A DNA stretch of 35,231 nt from Bacteroidota bacterium (GTDB lineage Bacteria; Bacteroidota; Bacteroidia; UKL13-3). Shown one piece after another: positions 26,518 through 33,969 of this stretch (position 1 is its first letter; the number at the start of each line of letters is the position of its first letter). Under the pieces are notes generated by a model that saw only the letters and a list, made by a program, of their open reading frames with translations, did no database searches and was not told the origin of the DNA. The stretch spans positions 1 to 35,231 of the forward strand of contig CANLLM010000018.1 in assembly GCA_947491825.1 (NCBI GenBank), in the 5' to 3' direction. The position numbers and the translations under genes were made by a program.

Positions 26518-27362
26518 TAAACAGAACTTACTGCTGCTTTAATAATATCTTGGTATAGTGATTCCATGTTGGGAAGTTTAACATTTAGTTCGTCCTCTTC
26601 ATAAATGTCTTCGTCACCAAACTCATCCTTGTAGTGGTATAAGCTCCATTTTTTATCGCTGTATTCAAGTGCGGTTAAGTTTTCTACCCAATCGCCACTG
26701 TTTAAATAAAGCGTTTCTCCTTTATCTGTTTTTACACTTCTAATAGCTGGTTGGTGAATGTGTCCGCACAACACGTAATCATATCCATTTTCAATTGCAA
26801 TACTTGTTGCTGTTTCTTCAAAATCATCAATAAACTTAATGGCTTGTTTAACACTATTTTTAACGCGTTTACTAAATGATACTTTTCCTCTACCCAATTT
26901 TTGCGAAACCCAATTTACAATACTGTTTAAAACAATTAGGGTATCATACCCAATGGCACCTAGCTTTGCTAACCACTTGCTGTGTTTCATGCTAATATCA
27001 AAAACATCACCGTGAAAAATCCACGCTTTTTTACCATCTAAATCTAAAACAAGTTTATCAAGTAGTTCAAGTTTACCTATTCGAAAATCAGATAGTTTCC
27101 TTAACATTTCATCATGGTTCCCAGTTAAGTAATACACTTTGGTTCCACTTGTCATCATCTTAAAAATTCGTTGAATTACTTTCATGTGACTATCTGGCCA
27201 ATACCGTTTACTAAATTGCCAAATGTCTATTATATCTCCGTTAAGTATTAAAATTTCGGGATTAATTGATTTTAGGTAGCGGTTAACCGCTTTTGCATGG
27301 CAACCATATGTCCCTAAGTGTATGTCAGAAATTACGGCTACTTTTATGTTGCGTTTATTCAT
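26517..27362 (-). CDS. LpxH-like metallophosphoesterase (UDP-2,3-diacylglucosamine diphosphatase family)
   Basis: A 281-residue calcineurin-like phosphoesterase. Metal ligands are visible as SDIHLG (Asp13, His15), NGDIID (Asp43), GNHDE (Asn82, His83), HGD (His117) and GHIH (200-203). The order fits the LpxH/UshA-like group that cuts UDP-2,3-diacylglucosamine to lipid X in lipid A synthesis, but the sequence has an insert of basic helices (about 125-175) and is longer than classical LpxH. The specific substrate is therefore likely but not proven. The stop codon overlaps the glycosyltransferase start (TAATG type), so both are translated together. Upstream, an inverted repeat GTATG-CATAC lies at 27372-27387, near the start codon. 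Confidence 0.78.
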   Translation of the reverse strand: MNKRNIKVAVISDIHLGTYGCHAKAVNRYLKSINPEILILNGDIIDIWQFSKRYWPDSHMKVIQRIFKMMTSGTKVYYLTGNHDEMLRKLSDFRIGKLELLDKLVLDLDGKKAWIFHGDVFDISMKHSKWLAKLGAIGYDTLIVLNSIVNWVSQKLGRGKVSFSKRVKNSVKQAIKFIDDFEETATSIAIENGYDYVLCGHIHQPAIRSVKTDKGETLYLNSGDWVENLTALEYSDKKWSLYHYKDEFGDEDIYEEDELNVKLPNMESLYQDIIKAAVSSV

Positions 27363-27539
27363 TTACACATTGTATGTTAAGTCATACAAAGTTTAATCAA
27401 CTATGTGATGTGAATGTTAAGTAATAATCAAGTGATTGTGCGCATTTTCCTAAAACTTATGTAAAATAATCAAAGTAATGCATACATAAGTTTGGTTTAG
27501 TCGCAACTTTTTATTAATTCGAATGTTTTAACTACAATT

Positions 27540-27917
27540 ATGCCAACTGCAATAACCAACGATATAAAAATTACGGTAGAGGTTGCCTATCAAGAGAACC
27601 AATCGGACAAAGATCATGTTTTTGCTTACCGTATTAGAATACACAATAAAGGTGATTACACTATAAAATTGTTGCGCAGGCATTGGTTTATTAATGATGT
27701 GAACGTAGCTAAAAACGAAATTGAAGGAGAGGGTGTAATTGGCGTTCAACCTGTACTAGAGCCTAACGAATCGCATCAATATGTTTCGGGCTGTGTAATT
27801 CATTCAGATATAGGAACCATGCATGGCACATATTTAATGGAGCGCCAACTGGATGGTAAACAATTTAAGGTGACCATACCTAAATTTAACCTGATAGCTC
27901 CATGTCGCAACAATTGA
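27540..27917 (+). CDS. apaG: ApaG-domain protein
   Basis: A 125-residue protein covering the whole ApaG (DUF525) fold, a fibronectin-like beta sandwich. The family hallmark is seen as GEGVIGVQPVLEPNESHQY, followed by SGC and a LMERQLDGKQFKVTIPKF ending. ApaG in enterobacteria is linked to Co2+/Mg2+ balance, but its biochemical role is unclear. A TAAGTTTG element at 27487-27494 could be its promoter -7 box, but I see no TTG at the right distance. The end of the gene overlaps the next one by 16 bases. Confidence 0.92.
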   Translation: MPTAITNDIKITVEVAYQENQSDKDHVFAYRIRIHNKGDYTIKLLRRHWFINDVNVAKNEIEGEGVIGVQPVLEPNESHQYVSGCVIHSDIGTMHGTYLMERQLDGKQFKVTIPKFNLIAPCRNN

Positions 27918-28336
27918 TTAAAGTTAAAAATAACCGCTACAAAGCAGTCATTTTTTTTGGTGGGTTGGTGGCCATTTTCGGAACTTACTATCTCATCAAA
28001 ATTCACTACAAAAAAGGTGCGTTAATTACGGAAGGCATCGTAACTACCAATTATTTGCATGGCATTAATAAAAGTGATTTTGGTAGCACGGTTAGTGCAG
28101 AAATTCGATTTTATGCAAACGATAGTATGGTTACTATTCTAGGTCCCGAAGGTCAGCCTATGGATGTTGGTTTAATTGTTCCCATTCTTTATCATGCCGA
28201 TCATCCGGGTAATGCCTTAGTATACACTTTTGAGGGGTTTTGGCTTCACGGTTTAATTTGGTGCATTTTACCAAGTATATTTTGGGTGGCAATAAGTTTA
28301 AGTGTAATTGGAGTAAGGGGAAGTAAATTTGCTTAG
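27902..28336 (+). CDS. Small membrane protein with two helices (DUF3592-like)
   Basis: A 144-residue protein with membrane helices at about 16-33 and 112-136 and an extracytoplasmic beta-rich loop between them. The layout (helix, short domain with a G-x-V pattern, helix) recalls DUF3592 proteins, but the similarity is weak. Its start lies 16 bases inside apaG, in another frame, so it is probably coupled in translation. The function is unknown. Confidence 0.65.
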   Translation: MSQQLIKVKNNRYKAVIFFGGLVAIFGTYYLIKIHYKKGALITEGIVTTNYLHGINKSDFGSTVSAEIRFYANDSMVTILGPEGQPMDVGLIVPILYHADHPGNALVYTFEGFWLHGLIWCILPSIFWVAISLSVIGVRGSKFA

Positions 28337-28400
28337 CACTCTGTTAGCCTAAACATGTCCTTTTCACTAAGGTGGTTTTGCTACATCAACCATTATGAAA

Positions 28401-29030
28401 TCAACTTAATGTAAAAAACGCTACTTTTTCTGTTGTGTGATTTCTAATCACGCCTGCACTAATTAAATTAATAAGCATTTTTTGCGCCCTCCATCGTGAA
28501 ATATTTAACAATTGACAAAGTTGTTTTACCGTTATTCTATCGTTTTTACCCAGGTATTGCATTAGGCCTTCTTCATGTTTAGTGTATTTAACTAAAGTGT
28601 CTCTTGGGTTTGTGGCCCGTTTTAACACATCAACCACCACCTTGCTGGCAAGTAAACTTTTGTCTTTAACCCTTATATGGACCCACCATTTACCATTTTC
28701 ATCTTTTGCATAATAAGGCTTATCGGTTCCTTCAGGTACGATACATTCTATTATTATTTTGTTGCCAAATTCCCACTCAATTAATTCTAATGCTATTTCG
28801 GGTTTGCAAAAAAAGTTAGCAGCCAAATCAAGCATATACTTTTCGTCTTCACTGCGCACTCCGCTTATTGTGCCATTATCATTCACACCAATCAATAGCG
28901 CACCACCCTTATGGTTTGCAAAAGAACTCATGGTTTTCGCAATCTTACTCGCACTAGAGATTGTTTTTTTGAAGTCGAGGGTATCGCTCTCGCCTTTAGC
29001 AATTAGCTGTTGTATATGATTCAATGCCAT
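28401..29030 (-). CDS. AlbA_2 (Schlafen-type) domain protein with winged helix
   Basis: A 209-residue protein with an N-terminal AlbA_2 domain, a putative nucleic-acid or nucleotide-binding fold of the Schlafen group. The family pattern is seen as GESDTLDFK near residue 13-21, then SFANHKGGALLIGVNDNGTISG (about 37-58). The C-terminal part (about 145-205) looks like a winged helix: ITVKQLCQLLNISRWRAQKMLINL. Such proteins are often annotated as regulators, but the target is unknown. It stands alone, convergent with the small membrane protein gene, and its start faces the isocitrate dehydrogenase promoter. Confidence 0.82.
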   Translation of the reverse strand: MALNHIQQLIAKGESDTLDFKKTISSASKIAKTMSSFANHKGGALLIGVNDNGTISGVRSEDEKYMLDLAANFFCKPEIALELIEWEFGNKIIIECIVPEGTDKPYYAKDENGKWWVHIRVKDKSLLASKVVVDVLKRATNPRDTLVKYTKHEEGLMQYLGKNDRITVKQLCQLLNISRWRAQKMLINLISAGVIRNHTTEKVAFFTLS

Positions 29031-29152
29031 GATTATTTTAGCAAACTATACATTTTAACATATTTGTCAAAGTGTTGTTTCATTGTTTATAATAAATAAA
29101 TCCTATATCAATTTGCTAATAAATCTCAGACACTAAATTAGTAATAAAAGGT

Positions 29153-29183
29153 TTGTTTTATTACTTGGTAAAATCAATATTTG
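29153..29183 (+). promoter_or_regulatory. Candidate promoter of the isocitrate dehydrogenase gene
   Basis: TTG at 29153-29155, a 20-base spacer, then AATATTTG at 29176-29183, which differs from TAnnTTTG only in the first base. The element ends 25 bases before the start codon. Confidence 0.4.
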
Positions 29184-29208
29184 CGGCACTTTAAAACCTC
29201 AATAAACA

Positions 29209-30663
29209 ATGACACAACCAATAAAAATATCAGTAGCGAAAGGCGATGGTATCGGTCCGGAAATTATGGACGCTGTATTACGTATTTTTGATGCCGCAAA
29301 AGTTACGCTTGATTATGAGTTTATTGAAATGGGTAAAACCTATTTTGAGCAAGGTTTTGGTACTGGTATGACACCTGCTGCTAAAGAAAGTTTAGAGCAT
29401 AATGGTATTTTGTTTAAAGGCCCTATGGAAACGCCAAAGGGCAAGGGAATGAAAAGTATAAATGTAACTGCACGTAAAACATGGAGTACCTATGCCAATC
29501 GCAGGCACTTTCAAAGTTTACCTGGTGTTGAAACGGTGTTTAGTCGTGCTGGTATTCCTATTGATATTACCATTGTGCGCGAAAACATTGAGGGCACTTA
29601 TGGGGGTATTGAGCATTTAAATACAAATGATGTGGCCATTTGCCGCAGAATTATCTCTAGACCCGGTTCTGAGCAAGTAATTCGTTTTGCTTTTGAGATG
29701 GCACGCAAAGAAGGGTTCTCAAAAGTTACGTGTGCGCACAAAGCCAATATTATGAAACTTACCGATGGGATGTTTTTGGAAACATTCCAACGCATTGCCC
29801 AAGAGTATCCAGAAATTATTTCAAACGATATTATTGTTGATGATTTGGCGATGAGATTGGTTGATCGTCCGCAGGAGTTTGAAGTGGTAGTTCTTACCAA
29901 TCTGCAAGGCGATATCATGAGTGATTTGTGTGCGGGTTTAGTTGGGGGATTAGGTTTTGCACCTTCGGCTAATGTTGGCGATAACATTTCAATTTTTGAA
30001 GCCGTTCATGGTACTGCTCCCGATATTACAGGAAAAGGAATTGCAAATCCAACTTCACTTTTATTAAGTGGGTTGATGATGTTGCGTTTTTTGGGATTTG
30101 TTAAACAGGCAGCAGATATAGAAAATGCATTGCGTTACACGCTAGAGCAAGGTATGCATACCGGAGATTTTGGTGATAAATCTATTCCTTCAATAGGAAC
30201 TGAAGCATTTGCTTCTGCCATAATTGCAAACTTGGGCCAAAAACCACGATTATCCAAACCCCGCGAAGCGGTAGAAGGTGTTGCTTTATTTACCAAGCCT
30301 ATTGCTCCTTTAAAACAAAAAATGATGAAAGCTCCTGATAACGCTGTGAAGAAAATCGTTGGAGTTGATTTCTTTATTGAATCAGAATTGTTAGGTAGCG
30401 AAATTGCAGATAAAATTCAACCACACTTGGCATCAAACCAAAAATTAATTATGATTAGTAACCGTGGTACCATGGTATGGCCTTCAGGATCTTTGTTTAC
30501 CGAGTGCGTTGATCATTATCGCGTTAGGGTAGAAGGTGAAATGTCTCAACCTGAAATCTTTGATTTTTTATCTAAATTGTCGAGTCAGTTCTATATTCCT
30601 TCGCATGAAGTATTAAGAACCTATGACGACCGCGCTGGCTTCTCATTAGCGCAAGGTCAATAA
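29209..30663 (+). CDS. icd: NADP-dependent isocitrate dehydrogenase
   Basis: A 484-residue enzyme of the isocitrate/isopropylmalate dehydrogenase family that converts isocitrate to 2-oxoglutarate in the TCA cycle. It opens with VAKGDGIGPEIMD, carries the substrate loop VRENIEGTYGG, and a metal-binding stretch around NLQGDIMSDLCAGLVGG. The core ends near residue 335; an extra C-terminal domain of about 140 residues (about 345-484, with KKIVGVDFFIES) follows, as in the Thermus-type enzyme rather than the E. coli type. Cofactor choice (NADP) is inferred from that type. It is monocistronic, with a promoter candidate upstream and a strong terminator downstream. Confidence 0.88.
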   Translation: MTQPIKISVAKGDGIGPEIMDAVLRIFDAAKVTLDYEFIEMGKTYFEQGFGTGMTPAAKESLEHNGILFKGPMETPKGKGMKSINVTARKTWSTYANRRHFQSLPGVETVFSRAGIPIDITIVRENIEGTYGGIEHLNTNDVAICRRIISRPGSEQVIRFAFEMARKEGFSKVTCAHKANIMKLTDGMFLETFQRIAQEYPEIISNDIIVDDLAMRLVDRPQEFEVVVLTNLQGDIMSDLCAGLVGGLGFAPSANVGDNISIFEAVHGTAPDITGKGIANPTSLLLSGLMMLRFLGFVKQAADIENALRYTLEQGMHTGDFGDKSIPSIGTEAFASAIIANLGQKPRLSKPREAVEGVALFTKPIAPLKQKMMKAPDNAVKKIVGVDFFIESELLGSEIADKIQPHLASNQKLIMISNRGTMVWPSGSLFTECVDHYRVRVEGEMSQPEIFDFLSKLSSQFYIPSHEVLRTYDDRAGFSLAQGQ

Positions 30664-30687
30664 AACCATTTACATAAGGAATATTAG

Positions 30688-30717
30688 AAAGCCGATTCGC
30701 ATGCGAATCGGCTTTTT
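30688..30717 (+). terminator. Strong terminator of the isocitrate dehydrogenase gene
   Basis: A perfect 28-base palindrome centred on the CATG at 30700-30703, with left half AAAGCCGATTCGCA, followed by a run of T on the plus strand (30713-30718). It lies 24 bases after the stop codon. Confidence 0.93.
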
Positions 30718-30794
30718 TATGAAAATTAAACTGTAAAATTTATTTTTTTTATAAAAAATGAATAGTTTCACGGTACATTAATCTCACCCCAAAA

Positions 30795-31358
30795 ATGAAA
30801 AACTACTTTATACTCACTTTTGCCGTCTTAATGTTGGCTTCCTGTTCGCAACAACAGTTTGCATTTAGGGAAAAAATTGCTGTTAACCACACCGATAAGG
30901 TTACAGTAAAAACGCAACCCCATAATACCAATGATAATTCCATTGATCATACTTCTAATGTTGAGGCCAGTGAGCAAATAACCTATAATGAGCCTCATTC
31001 ATTTATAGCCCAGCATGAGGAATTAGCCTCAATAAACTTATCTGTTTTACCAGACGATACCATCAGGAAAAAGTACAAGTTTGATGAGGAGAAAAAGCCG
31101 AACAACTCAAATTCCCAAAATAATGATTACGAACCAGATAGTAAGGCCGATAAAGACGCCTTAATAGGTTTTATACTTGGACTTGCAGGGTTGTTTATTC
31201 AATTAGCAGCTATTCCTGGTTTAATTTACAGCATACGCGGTTTAAAATCATACAAACGAAAGGGCTTTGCAATCGCTGGGTTAGTTATCAATGTATTGGC
31301 TATTTTAATTTTACTGTTTTTCTTTCTTATAATTATAACCTTTATGTTAAGCTTTTAA
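30795..31358 (+). CDS. Lipoprotein with C-terminal DUF4190-like membrane domain
   Basis: A 187-residue protein with a lipobox (LASC, Cys17), a polar Asn/Lys/Asp-rich linker (about 20-120), and two C-terminal membrane helices (about 123-145 and 155-186) with the pattern IGFILGLAGLF...GLKSYKRKGFAIAGLVINVLAI, which fits DUF4190. The function is unknown. It stands alone between a terminator and gpsA, which starts 94 bases later. Confidence 0.75.
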   Translation: MKNYFILTFAVLMLASCSQQQFAFREKIAVNHTDKVTVKTQPHNTNDNSIDHTSNVEASEQITYNEPHSFIAQHEELASINLSVLPDDTIRKKYKFDEEKKPNNSNSQNNDYEPDSKADKDALIGFILGLAGLFIQLAAIPGLIYSIRGLKSYKRKGFAIAGLVINVLAILILLFFFLIIITFMLSF

Positions 31359-31452
31359 ATTTAAAGCTGTGAGTACTTTTCAAATGACGAATTAAAGTCG
31401 TTAAGGGGAATTATGTTCATTAAAATTAACTGCAATTATTTACTTTCGCTTT

Positions 31453-32478
31453 ATGAATAGTGAGTCGAGAAATATTGCCGTGTTAGGTGGAGGAAGTTGG
31501 GGAACAGCTATTGTTAAAATGCTTACCGAACAGCTCAGAAACAATACGGGCAAAATTAATAAACTGCAATGGTGGTTACGTAAACAAGAAACAGTTGATT
31601 ATGTAAATACCAACCGTCACAATCCAAGTTATATCAGTTCGGTTGAAATACACCCGGAGTTGGTTGAAGTAACCAGCGATATTAAACAGGTAGTTAACAC
31701 TGCAGATATTTTAGTACTGGCTGTGCCCTCGGCATTTTTAAAATATGCATTAAGCCCACTTACACCCCAAGATTTTGAAGGTAAATTTGTAGTGTCTGCT
31801 ATTAAAGGTTTGTTGCCGCATAGCAAACAAATTGTGGCCGATTTTATGATGAATGAATTTAATGTTTCTCACGAAAATTTATTGGTTATCTCTGGTCCAT
31901 GTCATGCAGAAGAAGTTGCAGCAGAAAAGCTATCCTATTTAACCATTGCAGGTAAAAACAAAGCGGTTACCAGTTACTTTGCATCGTTATTGGCTTGCCG
32001 TTATATACGTACCATTATTTCCGAAGATTTAACCGGTACAGAATACGGAGCGGTGCTAAAAAATATTTATGCAGTAGCCAGTGGTATCTGCCATGGAGTT
32101 GGGTATGGCGATAATTTCCAAGCGGTATTAATTAGTAATGCCATTAGAGAAATGGAAGCCTTTTTATACAAAGTGCATGCGCATCCGCGGGAAATAAACC
32201 ACTCGGCTTATTTGGGCGATTTGTTGGTTACATCCTACTCGCAACACAGCCGTAACCGCACGTTTGGTAACATGTTGGGTAAAGGTTATTCGGTTAAATC
32301 TGCCCAATTAGAAATGAACATGATTGCCGAAGGTTATTACGCAACCAAGAGTATGTTTGAGTTAAATGCCGAGCAATTACATATTGAAATGCCGATTGCT
32401 GAGGCGGTGTATAATATCATTTATAAAAACATGCCTGCTAAAGCAGAGATAGAAAAGTTGAGTGCCAAATTAATTTAA
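31453..32478 (+). CDS. gpsA: Glycerol-3-phosphate dehydrogenase [NAD(P)+]
   Basis: A 341-residue enzyme that reduces dihydroxyacetone phosphate to sn-glycerol 3-phosphate for phospholipid synthesis. The NAD-binding loop is GGGSWGTA (12-19); other hallmarks are LAVPSAFL (89-96), SGPCHAEEVA, and the catalytic lysine in GAVLKNIYAVASG (Lys203). It is of normal length. A near match to the -7 element, TACTTTCG, lies shortly before the start, but with no TTG at a suitable distance. The AhpD-like gene follows after six bases and is probably in the same mRNA. Confidence 0.95.
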   Translation: MNSESRNIAVLGGGSWGTAIVKMLTEQLRNNTGKINKLQWWLRKQETVDYVNTNRHNPSYISSVEIHPELVEVTSDIKQVVNTADILVLAVPSAFLKYALSPLTPQDFEGKFVVSAIKGLLPHSKQIVADFMMNEFNVSHENLLVISGPCHAEEVAAEKLSYLTIAGKNKAVTSYFASLLACRYIRTIISEDLTGTEYGAVLKNIYAVASGICHGVGYGDNFQAVLISNAIREMEAFLYKVHAHPREINHSAYLGDLLVTSYSQHSRNRTFGNMLGKGYSVKSAQLEMNMIAEGYYATKSMFELNAEQLHIEMPIAEAVYNIIYKNMPAKAEIEKLSAKLI

Positions 32479-32484
32479 CACATC

Positions 32485-32829
32485 ATGTCCAATCAAGTAG
32501 AAGAATTTAACGCATACAGGGCCAAAATGAATGAGAAAATTTTGGCACAAGACAACTTGGTGTTAAAACGTTTGTTTAACATTGATACCAATACCTACGA
32601 GGAAGGTGCACTATCAACCCAAACCAAAGAAATGTTGGGTTTAGTGGCCAGCATGGTTTTGCGTTGTGATGATTGTATTAAATACCATTTGGGTAAATGT
32701 AAAGAGCAAGGTGTAACTACCGCACAGGTATACGAGATTTTTGCCGTAGCGAATATTGTGGGCGGGACCATTGTAATACCTCATACCCGAAGGGCTGCAG
32801 AGTATTGGGAAGAATTGGATAGGACATAA
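32485..32829 (+). CDS. Carboxymuconolactone decarboxylase family protein (AhpD-like)
   Basis: A 114-residue all-helical protein with the AhpD-like redox motif CDDC at 61-64 followed by His68 (CDDCIKYH). Such proteins act as peroxidase-linked disulfide reductants or as decarboxylases; the CxxC-x3-H pattern favours the redox role. It follows gpsA by six bases and its stop codon touches the bidirectional terminator. Confidence 0.87.
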   Translation: MSNQVEEFNAYRAKMNEKILAQDNLVLKRLFNIDTNTYEEGALSTQTKEMLGLVASMVLRCDDCIKYHLGKCKEQGVTTAQVYEIFAVANIVGGTIVIPHTRRAAEYWEELDRT

Positions 32830-32860
32830 AAAAAGCGATTGAAATTTCAATCGCTTTTTT
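32829..32860. terminator. Bidirectional terminator between convergent genes
   Basis: A perfect palindrome of 32 bases, left arm AAAAAAGCGATTGAAA and right arm TTTCAATCGCTTTTTT. It gives a T run on both strands and so can serve the AhpD-like gene from the left and the Cys-rich protein gene from the right. Confidence 0.93.
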
Positions 32861-32877
32861 ATTAAATAACCTAATTT

Positions 32878-33168
32878 TTAGTTTTGAGGAGCAGGTGTTG
32901 TGGTAGCTTCTTTTTTAGAACTGCAGCAAGATTTTTTCTTGCTTGTACTTGTACCACATTCTTTTTTGTCGCTGGGTGCGCAATGCTTTTTCTCTGCTTT
33001 TTCTGCAGGAAGTGCATCTTCCATCACAACAGGTGTTGTAATTTCGTGCTTAACCTCGTTACTTACCACCTGAGCTTTTGGAGCTTCTTTTTTAGGAGCA
33101 ACAGTTTGTGCATTTACGCCAACATATCCTAAACCTAAAAAGGCTGCTAATACCAATAGTTTTTTCAT
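32878..33168 (-). CDS. Small exported cysteine- and lysine-rich protein
   Basis: A 96-residue protein with a signal peptide (likely cut after Ala20, GVNAQT) and no lipobox. The mature part is rich in Lys, Ala and Thr, with four cysteines near the end (63, 71, 81, 82) and a histidine at 62. Metal binding or disulfide linking is possible, but no known domain is seen. It has its own promoter and shares the terminator at 32829-32860 with the convergent gene. Confidence 0.75.
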   Translation of the reverse strand: MKKLLVLAAFLGLGYVGVNAQTVAPKKEAPKAQVVSNEVKHEITTPVVMEDALPAEKAEKKHCAPSDKKECGTSTSKKKSCCSSKKEATTTPAPQN

Positions 33169-33193
33169 ATTACTTCTGTATTAATGTGTTAAA

Positions 33194-33227
33194 CAAACTT
33201 AACGAATTTTATTTATATAAAGTGCAA
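33194..33227 (-). promoter_or_regulatory. Bacteroidota-type promoter of the Cys-rich protein gene
   Basis: On the minus strand, TTG (33227-33225), a 23-base spacer, then TAAGTTTG (33201-33194), a full TAnnTTTG match. It ends 25 bases before the start codon and lies in the space after the psd stop codon. Confidence 0.55.
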
Positions 33228-33235
33228 GGTAATTC

Positions 33236-33889
33236 TTAAAGTTCAGCTAAAATTGTTTTTCCGCCTTTAACTTTTTGGTTTAGCGCTACACTAACCTTTG
33301 TTCCCACAGGAAGAAAAACATCAACACGTGAGCCAAATTTAATAAAACCCATTTCATTGGTTTGTGCTACGTATTCGCCTTCTTTTACATACCAAACTAT
33401 ACGTTTTGCTAATGCCCCAGCAATTTGTCTGAACAATACTTCTGTTTCATTTTTGTGTTGTATTACCGTTGTGGTTCGCTCATTTTCGGTTGATGATTTT
33501 GGATGCCAAGCTACCAAATACAAACCTTTGTGGTATTTAAAGTATTTTACCAAACCACCAATTGGGTTGCGGTTTACATGCACATTAAAAGGGGACATAA
33601 AAACCGAAATTTGTAAACGCTTACCTTTAAAATACTCCGATTCTTCTACTTCTTCAATGACTACCACTTTACCATCTGCGGGCGAAATAACCAAGTTATC
33701 GCCAATGGTTGGGGTAATGCTTGGGTTGCGGAAAAACTGCAACACAATAACCAATAATACTACCGAAATACCTAAAACAATATTCTGTACAATTACATGT
33801 TCGGGTAATAAAAATTGTATGCCTGCATTAAGTGCAAACAACACCATTAAGGTGATTAAAATTGTGGCTTTGCCTTCCTTGTGTAACAT
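33236..33889 (-). CDS. psd: Phosphatidylserine decarboxylase
   Basis: A 217-residue membrane-bound enzyme of the short (archaeal-like or PSD-B) type that makes phosphatidylethanolamine from phosphatidylserine. Two hydrophobic segments are at about 9-28 and 33-51. Catalytic hallmarks are SPADGKV (69-75), FMSPFNVHVNR (97-107), and the self-cleavage site FGSRVD with Gly186-Ser187, where the pyruvoyl group forms. Length is normal. It lies downstream of the glutamate dehydrogenase gene, separated by a strong hairpin, so transcription of the two is probably partly separate. Confidence 0.93.
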   Translation of the reverse strand: MLHKEGKATILITLMVLFALNAGIQFLLPEHVIVQNIVLGISVVLLVIVLQFFRNPSITPTIGDNLVISPADGKVVVIEEVEESEYFKGKRLQISVFMSPFNVHVNRNPIGGLVKYFKYHKGLYLVAWHPKSSTENERTTTVIQHKNETEVLFRQIAGALAKRIVWYVKEGEYVAQTNEMGFIKFGSRVDVFLPVGTKVSVALNQKVKGGKTILAEL

Positions 33890-33908
33890 AATTTCTTATA
33901 ATAAATAT

Positions 33909-33953
33909 GCCACAATTTGTAAGGATAATGAACATCCAATTACAAATTGTGGC
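33909..33953 (-). terminator. Long hairpin between gdh and psd, terminator or attenuator
   Basis: Perfect 14-base arms GCCACAATTTGTAA (33909-33922) and TTACAAATTGTGGC (33940-33953) enclose a loop in which GGAT and ATCC can also pair. On the minus strand the hairpin is followed by an AT-rich stretch but no clean T run. It lies 16 bases past the gdh stop codon. Confidence 0.65.
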
Positions 33954-33969
33954 CTAGTAAAAATAGCAA

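Noticed and set aside
28337-28400. Terminator between the convergent membrane protein and AlbA_2 genes
   Set aside because: Only a short GGTT/AACC pairing with a long loop and no T run; not convincing.
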